NCBI RefSeq assembly: GCF_030019515.1
Contig: NZ_JASEEQ010000013.1
Span: 1-64,000 of the forward strand
DNA from: Nocardioides sp.
Lineage (GTDB): Bacteria > Actinomycetota > Actinomycetes > Propionibacteriales > Nocardioidaceae
Direction: 5' to 3'
Length of the DNA: 64,000 nucleotides
Under the pieces are notes generated by a model. It was not told the origin of the DNA, did not search any database, and saw nothing but the letters and a program-made list of their open reading frames with translations. Within the stretch, counting starts at the first letter, position 1; each line of letters begins with the position of its first letter. Of the stretch, positions 38,104-47,900 are shown piece by piece. The position numbers and the translations under genes were made by a program.

Positions 38104-39609
38104 TCAGCGGCGGCGCAGCCCGCAGGTCGCGGGCCCCTCGAGCACCTGCCCCTCCGGGGCGAAGCGGGACCCGTGCAACGGGCAGTCCCAGCTGCGCTCG
38201 GCGTCGTTCCACCGCACGATCCCGCCGAGGTGGCTGCACACCGCGGAGACCGCGTGCTCGACCCCGTCGACCCGGCACACCGCGGTCGGCGTCCCGACCC
38301 GGTCGAGCCGGACCTCGCCGGCGCCCTCGTCGACCGTGCCGGAGCCGAGGGCCAGCAGCGGGCGCAGCCAACCGGTCGTCAGCTCCACCGCGACGGAGGC
38401 GTTGAGCCGTGCGCTCTCCGGGAGCCCCGCCAGCTCGCGGCTGCTCCACGGGTCGAACGCGGCCGCCCACTCCTGGTGTCCGCCCAGGCTCCGTCCGGCG
38501 AGCGCCAGCGCGGCCGCGACGCCGTTCGTCATGCCCCACTTGGAGTAGCCGCCCGCGACCAGCAGCCGGTCGGCGCCGGGAAGGATCGGGCCGACCCACG
38601 GCAGCGCGTGGTGCGGGACGTAGTCCTGCGCCGACCAGGCGTGGGTCTCCACGACACCGGGGTAGTGGCCCAGCGTCCACTCCCTCAGCCCGTCGAGGTG
38701 GCTGCGCTCCGATGTGGCCGCTCCGGTCTTGTGACCGTCGCCCCCGACCAGCAGCAGGCTCCCCTCGCCGTCGGGGGCCGGGGTGTCGCGCAGCGAGCGG
38801 GTGGGCGCGTCGGCGGAGAGGTACATGCCGTCGACCGCCTGCTCGGTGGTCCGGAACGCCAGCCCGTAGGAGCGCGAGGGCTTCGCGCGGGCGAAGAACG
38901 CGCCCCGGTCCAGGATCGGCATGTTCGTCGCCAGCACCACCGTGCCGGCGCCGACGCTGCCGACGTCGGTGACGACGTCGTACGGCGCCTGCCCGTGGCC
39001 CCCGTGGACCCGGTGCACCCGGGCGCCCGCCACGATCGTCGCCCCGTGGGCGCGGGCGTCCGCCGCGAGCGCATCCAGCAGGTCGAGCGGGTCCAGCTGG
39101 AGCTGGTCGGGCACCATCACGGCACCGCGGACGCGGAACGGCAGCGGCAGGTCGTCGACCCAGGTGGCCTTCTCGACGCCGGCCCGGTGCAGGGCCTCCA
39201 GCTCCGAGCGCACCGAGCGCACTCCCGACGTCGTGGTGGCGTAGGTGTAGGCCGACCGGTGCTGGACGGCCACGTCATGGTCGGCGCAGAACCGCTCCAC
39301 CCACGCGAGCGCCTCGACGTTCGCGTCGGCGTACTTGCGCAGCACCGAGATGGGATGCCGCCGGGCGATCTTCGAGAACTGGGTGCCCTGCTGCACGCTG
39401 ACCTTGGCGGTGCTGCCGCCGGTGGTGCCGGCGCCGACATGGCGGGCCTCGAGGACGAGCACCGATCGCCCGGCCCGGGCGAGCAGGGCAGCCGTCGTCA
39501 GGCCGGTGATGCCGGCGCCGACCACCACGACATCCCACTCGCCGGAGACGTCCGCCGGGGCCGGGGGTGGGACCGGGTGCCGGTCGCGCCAGACCGAGGT
39601 CAGGGCCAT
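38104..39609 (-). CDS. FAD-dependent oxidoreductase with C-terminal Rieske domain
   Basis: A 501-aa two-domain protein. N-terminal DAO-type flavoprotein: dinucleotide motif VVVVGAGITGLTTAAL at about residue 28, AGTTGGSTAKVSVQQG, and GADRLLVAGGYSKWGMTNG near residue 355. The C-terminal Rieske [2Fe-2S] domain (about 410-495) has CSHLGG and CPLHGSRF (C-x-H and C-x2-H). The arrangement matches DadA-like proteins fused to Rieske domains; the electron acceptor and substrate are unknown. ATG at 39609 has GGAGGG upstream, and the gene lies 1 bp after the YihY-family gene, so they are probably co-transcribed. Confidence 0.92.
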   Translation of the reverse strand: MALTSVWRDRHPVPPPAPADVSGEWDVVVVGAGITGLTTAALLARAGRSVLVLEARHVGAGTTGGSTAKVSVQQGTQFSKIARRHPISVLRKYADANVEALAWVERFCADHDVAVQHRSAYTYATTTSGVRSVRSELEALHRAGVEKATWVDDLPLPFRVRGAVMVPDQLQLDPLDLLDALAADARAHGATIVAGARVHRVHGGHGQAPYDVVTDVGSVGAGTVVLATNMPILDRGAFFARAKPSRSYGLAFRTTEQAVDGMYLSADAPTRSLRDTPAPDGEGSLLLVGGDGHKTGAATSERSHLDGLREWTLGHYPGVVETHAWSAQDYVPHHALPWVGPILPGADRLLVAGGYSKWGMTNGVAAALALAGRSLGGHQEWAAAFDPWSSRELAGLPESARLNASVAVELTTGWLRPLLALGSGTVDEGAGEVRLDRVGTPTAVCRVDGVEHAVSAVCSHLGGIVRWNDAERSWDCPLHGSRFAPEGQVLEGPATCGLRRR

Positions 39610-39610
39610 G

Positions 39611-40735
39611 TCAGTCCCTCCTGCGTCGGGCGTGGGTACGGCGGGCCCGCAGCCGGATCGCCCGGCCGCGACGCTCGTCGGCCTCGTCCTTGGCCCGGGC
39701 CTTGTCGATGTTGCGCGTGTCCCGGGGCGGCAGCTGGATGAAGCGCTCGGCCGGGATGCCGGACTGGAGCTCGCGGCCGCGCTCGAGCTCGGCATCCAGC
39801 TCGGCGCCGAAGAGCAGCGCCAGGTTGGTCAGCCACACCCACAGCAGGAAGGCGATCACGCCGCCCAGGGCGCCGTAGGTCTTGTCGTAGGAGGAGACGT
39901 TCGCGACGTAGTAGCCGAACGCCGCCGACACCAGGGCCCAGGTGAGGATCGCGAGCACCGCGCCGACGCTGACCCACCGGAACTTCGGCTGCCGCACGTT
40001 GGGCGTGGCGTAGTACAGCAGCGCGACCATCACGACGACGGCGACCGCGATCACCGGCCACTTCGCGATGTTCCAGACGAGGAGCAGCGTGCTGCCCACG
40101 CCGAGGGCGGAGCCCACGGAGTCGGCGACCGGGCCGGTCACGACCAGCGCGAGCAGCACGACGGCGGCGAGCACGACCAGCACCAGGGTGAGCAGGAGCA
40201 TCAGCGGTCGCAGCTTCCACACCGGCCGTCCCTCGCGGATCTCGTAGATCCGGTTCATCGCCCGGCTGAACCCGCCGACGTACCCGCTCGCCGACCAGAG
40301 GGCACCAGCAAGACCGAGCACGAACGCCAGCCCGGCGGCCTGCGAGCGGCTGATCTCGATCAGCGGGTCCCGGATGCTGTTGACCATCGAGGCGCCGCCC
40401 AGGTCCTCGACGATGCCGAGCAGGGTCTCGACGCTGTTGGTGCCCTGGCCGACCAGGCCGAGCAGCGAGGTCAGCGCGATCGCGGCCGGGAAGACGGCGA
40501 GGACGGCGTAGTAGGTGAGCGCGGCGGCCAGGTCGGTGCACTGGTCGTCGGAGAACTCGCGGACCGTCTTGCGTGCGACGAAGAACCAGGAGCGCCGGGT
40601 CAGGTCGGTCGGGGACCCGATCTTCCCGCTGTCCGGGTCGCCCGCGTGGTCACTCGAGGAGCCGTCGGCGGAGTCGGGGGAGGTGTCGCCGGCGTCGTCG
40701 CGCCGCGCCTGCCTGGCGCGTGTGTCGCTGCTCAT
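39611..40735 (-). CDS. YihY/BrkB family inner-membrane protein
   Basis: A 374-aa protein with six membrane segments between about residues 70 and 310, including the family blocks DLAAALTYYAVLAVFPA, SASGYVGGFSRAMNRIYEI, PNVRQPKFRWVSVGA and TYGALGGVIAFLLWVWLTN. N- and C-termini are charged and disordered. The function of the family is not settled. ATG 40735 is chosen, but an ATG at 40768 in the same frame is possible; the upstream region is the remnant of a LuxR gene. One base pair separates it from the Rieske flavoprotein gene. Confidence 0.88.
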   Translation of the reverse strand: MSSDTRARQARRDDAGDTSPDSADGSSSDHAGDPDSGKIGSPTDLTRRSWFFVARKTVREFSDDQCTDLAAALTYYAVLAVFPAAIALTSLLGLVGQGTNSVETLLGIVEDLGGASMVNSIRDPLIEISRSQAAGLAFVLGLAGALWSASGYVGGFSRAMNRIYEIREGRPVWKLRPLMLLLTLVLVVLAAVVLLALVVTGPVADSVGSALGVGSTLLLVWNIAKWPVIAVAVVVMVALLYYATPNVRQPKFRWVSVGAVLAILTWALVSAAFGYYVANVSSYDKTYGALGGVIAFLLWVWLTNLALLFGAELDAELERGRELQSGIPAERFIQLPPRDTRNIDKARAKDEADERRGRAIRLRARRTHARRRRD

Positions 40736-40739
40736 GCTC

Positions 40740-40995
40740 CCTGGGTGCCCCGAGGAGCGCGGCCTCATGCAAGAGGCGGCCGCCCGGGTCCGGCGGCGCG
40801 AAGCCGGACAGCAGGTACCAGGCCACCGCCCGGGCGCGCGACGACGCGCCGATCTTCGCGTCGGCCGAGCGGAGGTAGGTCTTGACCGAGCCGATCGGAG
40901 AGGTACAGGTGCTCGGTGATCTCCAGGTTGCTCATGCCCTGGGTGATCAGGGCGAGGACCTCGACCTCCCGGGCGGTGAGTGCGACGCTCCCGCC
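40740..40995 (-). pseudogene. Frameshifted remnant of a LuxR-family regulator (HTH only)
   Basis: Reading leftwards, one frame gives VALTAREVEVLALITQGMSN and EITEHLYLS, the start of a LuxR HTH. The continuation IGSVKTYLRSADAKIGASSR and AVAWYLLSGF is in another frame, displaced by one extra base at about 40896. The N-terminal receiver region is absent: the sequence upstream is a terminator and tRNA-Lys. It is thus a C-terminal fragment with a one-base insertion. A sequencing error could explain the frameshift but not the missing N-terminus. Confidence 0.75.
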
Positions 40996-41038
40996 CGACG
41001 GGTCCCCGGATCCCGGCAGCTCCCGCCGGGCAGAGCGA

Positions 41039-41071
41039 AGGGGCCGCGGCTGGTGTCCAGCCGCGGCCCCT
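41039..41071 (-). terminator. Terminator of tRNA-Lys
   Basis: A perfect 15-bp stem, AGGGGCCGCGGCTGG / CCAGCCGCGGCCCCT, with a 3-nt loop lies 7 bp beyond the 3' end of the tRNA on the minus strand. Confidence 0.85.
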
Positions 41072-41077
41072 CGTCGG

Positions 41078-41150
<73 letters not shown>

Positions 41151-41226
41151 TCGCTGTGAAGCGACGTCAACTCTACCAGCGGGTCCGGGCCGCGAGAAAT
41201 CGGGCGCTCCTGCTCCAACCGTCCTC

Positions 41227-41274
41227 GGGACGTCAGACGGGGGGCTACCCGTGGCTCGGTCGGTATGACGTCCC
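41227..41274. repeat. Palindromic intergenic repeat, copy C (diverged)
   Basis: Left arm begins GGGACGTCAGACGG and right arm ends GGTATGACGTCCC, the same ends as copies A and B. The middle has diverged and pairs less well. It lies between tRNA-Lys and the stop of the desaturase-like gene. Confidence 0.6.
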
Positions 41275-41308
41275 CGCGACTCGCGGCCGGCGAGAAGTCG
41301 ACCGGCGG

Positions 41309-42880
41309 TCAGCGCATCGCCAGCACGGCCTGGGCCGCGCTGTGCCCGCCGAGGCCGGAGACGGCGCCGCCACGACGCGACCCGGAGCCGCACATGAGCA
41401 CGGACCCGACGTCGGTCTGCACTCCCCACTGCTGCGCGGGCGTCTCGAGGCGGGCCCGGTTCGGTGCCCACGGCCACTCGAGGTCGCCGTGGAAGATGTG
41501 CCCGCCGGGCATGGCGAGGTCCTGCTCGACGTCCTGCGGAGTCTTGGCCTCGATGCATGGGTTGCCGTCGGCGTCGACGGCCAGGCACGACTCGATCGGC
41601 TCGGCCAGGTGCTCGTTGAGGGCTGCGAGGGCCCGAGCCACCGCGACCTCCTTCGCGCCGGTGGGGTCGGCGTCGAACAGGGCGGCGGGCGTGTGCACTC
41701 CGAAGTAGGTGAGCGTGTGGGTGCCGGCCGGTGAGTCGCCCAGGATCGAGGCGTCGGTCAGGGAGTGGCAGTAGATCTCGCCCGGCAGCACCGACGGCAC
41801 CCGGCCGGCGGCCGCGTCGGCGTACGCCGCCTCGAGCTGGTGGTAGCCCTCGGCCAGGTGCAGGGTGCCGGCGAACGCGACCTCGGGGTCCACCCCGGAC
41901 CGCAGCCGGGGGAGCCGGTCGAGGAGCAGGTTGATCTTGAGCTGCGCCCCCTGCGGCTTGGCGTCCGGGTCCTCGCCCTCCCCGAGGAGGATCCGCAGCA
42001 CCCAGGGCGCGACGTTCGACAGCACGTGGCGCGCGGCCACCGTGTGGGTGCCGATCCCGTCGTGCCAGCTCACCTCGGCGGCGTCCTCGCCGGCCCGGAT
42101 GCCGCTCACCCCGGCCGAGGTGAGGATCTCGGCGCCGGCGGAGACGGCGGCGGCACCGAGCGCGTCGGTGACCGCGCCCATCCCGCCGACGGGCACCCGC
42201 CACTCGCCGGTGCCGTTGCCGAGGAGGTGGTAGAGGAAGCACCGGTTCTGGACCAGCGACCGGTCGTGCAACGAGGCGAAGGTGCCGATCAGCGCGTCCG
42301 TCGCGGCGACGCCGCGCACGGTGTCGTCGGTGAACCGGGCCTCGATCGTCTGCCCGATCGGGGTGGTCACGAAGTCGTGCCAGACCTGGTCCGGGACCCG
42401 GTCGCGGACGTCACGCTCGAGCGGCAGGGGCTGGAGCAGGGTGGGCGCGACGACCGCGGCGAGCTCGCCGATCTCGGCGTAGAACCGCCGCCAGGCGGCG
42501 TACTCCTCGTCGCCGCCGGTCAGTCGGCGGAAGGACTGCGCGGTCCCCGGACCGGCCGTCCGCTCGACGAGCAGCCCGTCGGCCTGGCCGTCGCGGATCG
42601 TCGGGGTGTACGACGCCACCGACCGCGACGCGAGCCGGAGGTCGAGACCGAGGTCGGCGACCAGCTGCTCGGGCATCAGCGAGACGAGGTAGGAGTAGCG
42701 GGAGAGCCGGGCCGGCCGACCGGGGAACGGCTGGGCCGAGACCGCGGCCCCTCCGGTGTGGGCCAGCCGCTCGAGCACGAGCACGGAGAGTCCGGCGCGG
42801 GCGAGATAGGCGGCGGCGACCAGGCCGTTGTGCCCGCCTCCGACGACCACCACGTCATAGCTGCTCTTCGACGAAGTCAT
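41309..42880 (-). CDS. Phytoene-desaturase-like FAD/NAD(P)-binding oxidoreductase
   Basis: A 523-aa flavoprotein of the CrtI/PYROXD2 group. The N-terminal Rossmann motif VVVVGGGHNGLVAAAYLARA is followed by LERLAHTGGAA. The C-terminal FAD-binding block is LMCGSGSRRGGAVSGLGGHS, where the His and Gly-rich turn are typical. There are no carotenoid genes near it, and the sequence is closer to the PYROXD2-like subfamily of unknown substrate than to true phytoene desaturases. ATG at 42880. Monocistronic; just upstream is a histidine kinase remnant on the other strand. Confidence 0.87.
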   Translation of the reverse strand: MTSSKSSYDVVVVGGGHNGLVAAAYLARAGLSVLVLERLAHTGGAAVSAQPFPGRPARLSRYSYLVSLMPEQLVADLGLDLRLASRSVASYTPTIRDGQADGLLVERTAGPGTAQSFRRLTGGDEEYAAWRRFYAEIGELAAVVAPTLLQPLPLERDVRDRVPDQVWHDFVTTPIGQTIEARFTDDTVRGVAATDALIGTFASLHDRSLVQNRCFLYHLLGNGTGEWRVPVGGMGAVTDALGAAAVSAGAEILTSAGVSGIRAGEDAAEVSWHDGIGTHTVAARHVLSNVAPWVLRILLGEGEDPDAKPQGAQLKINLLLDRLPRLRSGVDPEVAFAGTLHLAEGYHQLEAAYADAAAGRVPSVLPGEIYCHSLTDASILGDSPAGTHTLTYFGVHTPAALFDADPTGAKEVAVARALAALNEHLAEPIESCLAVDADGNPCIEAKTPQDVEQDLAMPGGHIFHGDLEWPWAPNRARLETPAQQWGVQTDVGSVLMCGSGSRRGGAVSGLGGHSAAQAVLAMR

Positions 42881-42906
42881 CGGACCAACGTAGTGCTCGT
42901 CGCTCG

Positions 42907-43113
42907 CTCGAGCTGACCGCGGCGCTGCCGGACGGGCCGGTCCCGTTCCTCGGCGACCGCGGCATGCTCGAGCGGGTGGTGATCAGCCTGGCCGGCAACG
43001 CGGCGAGGTGCACCCGCGAGGGCGGTCGGATCGCGGTCCGGCTGCTGGCGGGTCCGAAGGACACGGTGATCGAGGTGAGCGACACCGGCATCGCGGAGCC
43101 CGACGCCCCGCGT
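42907..43113 (+). pseudogene. Remnant of a histidine kinase ATPase domain
   Basis: The plus frame from 42907 reads LELTAALPDGPVPFLGDRGM, then LERVVISLAGNAARCTREGG and VIEVSDTGIAEP. This is the middle of a HATPase_c domain: the segment before the N-box, the N-box (SLAGNAARCTREGG) and the first G-box (VSDTG). The kinase core before it and the rest of the ATPase lid after it are missing, and the frame continues into the promoter region of the pirin gene. A decayed gene fragment, like the LuxR remnant 2 kb away. Confidence 0.7.
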
Positions 43114-43180
43114 CGGAATATCCAACTTTCAACCACCGTTGGGTCTGGTACCCCGACACCGACAGCAGGAGGTGGGCCGC

Positions 43181-44128
43181 ATGCCCGCTGTGACCGTGGC
43201 CGACCTGACGGTCCTCCCTCGACTCCGCGAGCCCGGGCTGGGCGACCAGCCCCGCCCCGTGTGGCAGGTCAGCACCGCGCCGCAGGGCTACGAGGGCGAG
43301 GGGTTCCCGGTGCGCCGCGCCTTCGCGGGCATCGACCTCCAGCACCTCGACCCGTTCGTCATGATGGACCAGATGGGCGAGGTGGAGTACGCGCCGGGCG
43401 AGCCCAAGGGCACCCCCTGGCACCCGCACCGCGGCTTCGAGACCGTCACCTACATCATCGACGGCGTCTTCGACCACCAGGACAGCCACGGCGGGGGCGG
43501 CACCATCACCAACGGCGACACCCAGTGGATGACCGCCGGCTCCGGCCTCCTGCACATCGAGTCCCCGCCGGAGTGGCTGGTCCAGCAGGGCGGCCTGTTC
43601 CACGGCATCCAGCTCTGGGTGAACCTCCCGCGTGACGCCAAGATGAACGACCCGCGCTACCAGGACATCCGGTCCGGCTCGGTCCAGCTGCTCACCAGCA
43701 GCGATGCCGGTGCGCTCGTCCGGGTCATCGCGGGCACCGTCGACGGACACGCCGGCCCGGGCTCGACGTACACGCCGATGTCGCTGGTGCACGCGACGGT
43801 GGAGCCCGGTGCTCGCCTCGACCTGCCCTGGAACGTCGACTTCAACGCCCTCGTCTACGTCCTCAACGGGGCCGGGACCGTCGGCACCGACGCCCGTCCG
43901 ATCCACACCGGCCAGGCCGCCGTGCTCGGGGCCGGGGACTACCTGACCGTGGCCGCGGGCCCGCGCCAGGAGAGCCGCTCGCCGAAGCTCGACGTCATCG
44001 TGGTCGGCGGCCGACCGATCCGCGAGCCGCTCGCCTGGGCCGGGCCGTTCGTGATGAACACCAAGTCCGAGGTGATGCAGGCCTACGAGGACTTCCAGCA
44101 CGGCCGCTTCGGCCACATCCCCGGCTGA
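43181..44128 (+). CDS. Pirin family protein
   Basis: A 315-aa bicupin. The N-terminal cupin has the metal motif GTPWHPHRGFETVTYIIDG, with further ligands in the SGLLHIESPPE segment, and the family pattern FHGIQLWVNLPRDAKM. The C-terminal cupin is degenerate. Some pirins have quercetinase activity and others regulate central metabolism; neither can be assigned. ATG at 43181 has AGGAGG at 8 nt. Monocistronic. Confidence 0.93.
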   Translation: MPAVTVADLTVLPRLREPGLGDQPRPVWQVSTAPQGYEGEGFPVRRAFAGIDLQHLDPFVMMDQMGEVEYAPGEPKGTPWHPHRGFETVTYIIDGVFDHQDSHGGGGTITNGDTQWMTAGSGLLHIESPPEWLVQQGGLFHGIQLWVNLPRDAKMNDPRYQDIRSGSVQLLTSSDAGALVRVIAGTVDGHAGPGSTYTPMSLVHATVEPGARLDLPWNVDFNALVYVLNGAGTVGTDARPIHTGQAAVLGAGDYLTVAAGPRQESRSPKLDVIVVGGRPIREPLAWAGPFVMNTKSEVMQAYEDFQHGRFGHIPG

Positions 44129-44176
44129 CGGGCTCTCCCGCGGCGGCCGCGGGTCCGCACCGCCGGCGGCGTTCCC

Positions 44177-44226
44177 GGGACCTCGTACGGGCGGTGCCGC
44201 TGTCGCCACCGTCCGTATGACATCCC
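44177..44226. repeat. Palindromic intergenic repeat, copy B
   Basis: Arms GGGACCTCGTACGGGCGGTG (44177-44196) and CACCGTCCGTATGACATCCC (44207-44226) form a nearly continuous 20-bp stem with wobbles and a 10-nt loop. It is the best-preserved of the three copies and lies 49 bp after the pirin stop. Confidence 0.8.
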
Positions 44227-44293
44227 GCCACCCGCAGGCGTTCCGAGGCCCCGCTGGGTCGACCTCGCGGCGCAAACGCGAGACAGTGAGGTC

Positions 44294-44755
44294 ATGCGCC
44301 GACCTCTCGCCGCCCTTGCCGGAGCAGTCCTGGTCGCGAGCGTCCTGGCCGGGTGCGGGGACGACGGCGGCACGACCGCGACCGACCCCGGTCCCACGAG
44401 TACGACGTCGGCATCGAGCCAGCCCGCGGACCCACCGTCCGAGGAGCCCGTGAGCGCGCGCAAGACCTGCGCCGAGCTCTACCACCCGCCGGCCCAGCTG
44501 ATGCCCCGCGCCATCGAGTTCGTGCACGGCTCCCCGTCGGCGGAGGACTCGTCGGAGGCGGAGGAGCTGGTGACCGCGCTCGCCGACGCCCAGGGCCACG
44601 CGCTCGGCCCGCTCGCCGAGGACATCGCGGTGGTCCGCGAGGCGGTCGACGCACAGCGGGTGGCGGGTGAGTCCGGCTCCGACGGGCCGGCGGTCGCGCC
44701 GTTCGACACGGCCGCCAACCGCCTCGCTCGCAACTGCGAGATCTACAACGACTGA
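44294..44755 (+). CDS. Small lipoprotein of unknown function
   Basis: A 153-aa exported protein with a lipoprotein signal (MRRPLAALAGAVLVASVLAG, Cys at residue 21), a Thr/Ser/Pro/Glu-rich linker, and an all-helical acidic domain with two Cys (KTCAELY and ARNCEIY) that may pair. No family is recognised. It sits alone between the pirin and the subtilase. Confidence 0.75.
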   Translation: MRRPLAALAGAVLVASVLAGCGDDGGTTATDPGPTSTTSASSQPADPPSEEPVSARKTCAELYHPPAQLMPRAIEFVHGSPSAEDSSEAEELVTALADAQGHALGPLAEDIAVVREAVDAQRVAGESGSDGPAVAPFDTAANRLARNCEIYND

Positions 44756-44879
44756 CCCGGCCGGTCGCCCCGCAGCCGGACGCCGCTGCATCACGATCCG
44801 GCCACGGGACGGGCTCGCGCGCGTGGCCTCTTGACGCGGAGGGTGTTTGGCCGTTGGGTGATCGCGGGTGCAGTCCTGT

Positions 44880-44943
44880 CGGTGAACGTGGGAGACCACC
44901 GGAGCTCTGCACCTCCATTCGGCAGCAGTCCGTCTCGGCGGAC
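44880..44943 (+). other. Two hairpins in the subtilase leader
   Basis: The leader of the subtilase gene can form GTGG-GAGA-CCAC with a GNRA tetraloop (44888-44899), enclosed by CGGTG / CACCG, and GTCCG-TCTCGG-CGGAC (44928-44943) just before the ribosome site. It does not match a known riboswitch that I can recognise; a structured 5' UTR is possible. A TTGACG -35-like element is at 44831-44836 without a convincing -10. Confidence 0.3.
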
Positions 44944-44963
44944 ACTCGGTAGGGGAGACCTAA

Positions 44964-47900
44964 GTGTCAGTTCACTTCTCCAGGTCGGGCGCGCTGCGGC
45001 GCGGTGCCGGCCTTCTCTCGGTGGGGGCGGTCGTGGCCGGCCTCCTGGTCGGAACACCGGCCTCGGTCGGAGCCGCGGAGGCCAAGCCCGCGGCCACCGG
45101 CTCGACCAGCATCGCCGCAGGACGCTACGTCGTCCTCCTGCGTGAGCCCAGCGCCACCCGGTACGACGGGAGCAACCCGCGGTTCGCAGCCACCCGCGCC
45201 GCGGGCGGCCGCCAGTTCGACGCGCGCTCGCAGCGGGTCCGCACCTACACCGCCCACCTGCGCTCGGCGCAGCGCTCGATCGCCGGCTCCGTCGGCGCCG
45301 ACGTCGACCAGAGCTACACGATCGCTGCCAACGGCTTCTCGGCCGAGCTCACCCAGCAGCAGGCCTTCGAGCTCTCGTCGGACCGGCGTGTGCTGATCAT
45401 GCAGAAGGACCAGTTGGTCCACGCCGACACCTGGAACACGCCGAGCTTCCTCGGCCTCACCGGCAAGAGGGGTTCGTGGGCCACGCACGGCGGCCAGAAG
45501 AAGGCCGGCGCCGGTATCGTGGTCGCCGACCTCGACTCCGGCATCTGGCCGGAGGCGCGGTCCTTCGCCGGCTCGCCGCTGACCGAGACGCCCCAGACCA
45601 AGTGGGACATCTCGCGCACCGGGACCGCGACCCGGATGGAGAAGGCGGACGGCGGTGTGTTCACAGGCGAGTGCCAGCTCGGCGAGGACTGGACCGCCGA
45701 CGACTGCAACACCAAGCTGATCGGGGCCCGCTCCTACAGCGACGGCTACCTCGCCGGCGGCAACACGATCCTCGACGAGGACTACGCCTCCACGCGTGAC
45801 GGCAACGGGCACGGCACCCACACCGCCAGCACCGCCGCGGGCAACATCGTCGACGGGGTCAGGACCGAGGGGGTCCGGTTCGGGACCATCTCCGGCATGG
45901 CGCCCGCCGCCAGGATCGCGACGTACAAGGTGCTCTGGGCCCAGGACGACGGCGGCGCGTCCGGCGTCACCAGCGACATCGTCGCCGCGATCGACGACGC
46001 CGTCGCCGACGGCGCCGACGTCCTCAACTTCTCGATCTCGGGCGAGACCGACACCGTCATCGAGCTGACCGAGTTCGCCTTCGAGGGTGCGGCCGAGGCC
46101 GGCGTCTTCGTGGCCGCCTCGGCCGGCAACTCCGGCCCGGACGCCTCCACCGTGGCGCACAACAGCCCCTGGCTGACCACGGTGGCGGCCTCGACCCACC
46201 ACAACTTCGAGAACACCCTGGTGCTCGGCAACGGCGCCAAGATCGTGGGTGCCTCGATCAACGACAAGGCCGTCTCGTCGAAGAAGCTCGTCGACTCCGA
46301 GGCCTCGGTCGTCGCCGGTGGCGACGCCGCCGACGCCCGGCTCTGCGGCCCCGACACGCTCGACCCCGCCAAGGTCACCGGCAAGATCGTGGTCTGCACC
46401 CGAGGCGTCTACGACCGGGTGGCCAAGAGTGCCGAGGTCGCGCGCGCCGGCGGGGTCGGGATGGTGCTCGCCAACCCGTCGGAGAACAGCCTGGACGCCG
46501 ACTTCCACTCGGTGCCGACGGTGCACATCACCAACACCGACGCGGCCAGGGTCTTCGCCTACCTGGACGCGAAGGGCAGCGCCGCCACCGCCCGGATCGA
46601 GCCCGGCAACCTCACGAACAAGACGACGCCGCTCCCGCAGATCGCCGGCTTCTCCTCGCGCGGCCCGGCGATCGCGAACGACGCCGACCTGCTCAAGCCG
46701 GACATCGCCGCTCCGGGCGTGAGCGTGCTCGCGGCCGTGGCGCCGCCGTCGAACTCGGGACGCCACTACGACCTCTACTCGGGCACGTCGATGGCCGCGC
46801 CGCACATCACCGGCCTGGCGGCGTTCATGCTGAGCGTCCACCCGACGTGGCAGCCGATGAAGATCAAGTCCGCGATGATGACCACCGCCGGCCGGGTCAA
46901 GGACGCAGACGGCAAGACGTCCAACGACCTGTTCGCCCAAGGCGCCGGCCAGGTCAAGCCCCGGCGGTTCTTCAGCCCCGGCCTGTTCGTCACGTCCACC
47001 CCGCGCGAGTGGCTCGGCTTCATCACCGGCCAGGGCTTCGACACGGGGGTCCCGGCGCTCGCCGCCAAGGACCTCAACGGCCCCTCGCTCGCCCAGGGCC
47101 AGGTGACGTCCTCGACGTCGTTCGACCGCACCTTCACCTCCGACCGGGTCGGCACCTGGACGGTCTCGGTGTCGGTCCCCGGCTTCGCGGCGACTCCGAG
47201 CGCCACCAAGCTGGTCGCGAAGCGCCCCGGTGACATCGAGACGCTGACGTTCGACTTCACGCGGACGACCGCACCGCTCGGCGAGTTCTCGATGGGGTGG
47301 GTGACCCTCACCGGTCCGACGACGGTCCGGCTCCCGGTCGCCCTCCGCCCGGTGTCGGTCAAGGCACCGGCCTCGATCCAGGGCACCGGCACCGAGGGCT
47401 CGGTGACCGTGCCGGTGACGGCCGGCTATACCGGTGACCTGGTCGTGAACCCGAGCGGACTCGCCAAGGCGCAGACCGTGGACAACTCGGTCGCGGTCGA
47501 CGACTTCAACCTCGAGTGCGTGGAGATCGGGGCGGACAGCCGGCTCGCCCGCTTCGACCTCGACGCGGCCGACGACGCCGCCGACCTCGACATGTTCGTC
47601 TACTACTCGCCGACCTCCTGTGACCCCGACACCCTGGTGGCACAGGTCGGGCAGTCGGCGACGGGCTCGGCGGACGAGTCGGTGACGATCACCGCACCGG
47701 ACGAGGGCTTCTACGTGATCGAGGTCGACGGCTTCGCAGCCGGCGGCACGGGCTCGCCGATGGACTACCAGCTCCGGTCCTACGACCTGGGCCCGGCGGC
47801 GACCCTGGGCAACCTCACGGTGACGCCCAACCCGGTCCCGGTCGTGGATCAGCAGGAGACGTCGTTCGACGTCAGCTGGTCGGGACTGGACCCGGACTCG

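Noticed and set aside
41309..42880. Phytoene desaturase CrtI of a carotenoid pathway
   Set aside because: No crtB, crtE or other carotenoid gene is nearby, and the sequence is closer to PYROXD2-like flavoproteins, so the name was kept general.
44840..44963. c-di-AMP or ZTP-type riboswitch before the subtilase gene
   Set aside because: A GTGGGAGACCAC hairpin is suggestive, but the other conserved elements of either class are missing, so it is listed only as weak leader structure.
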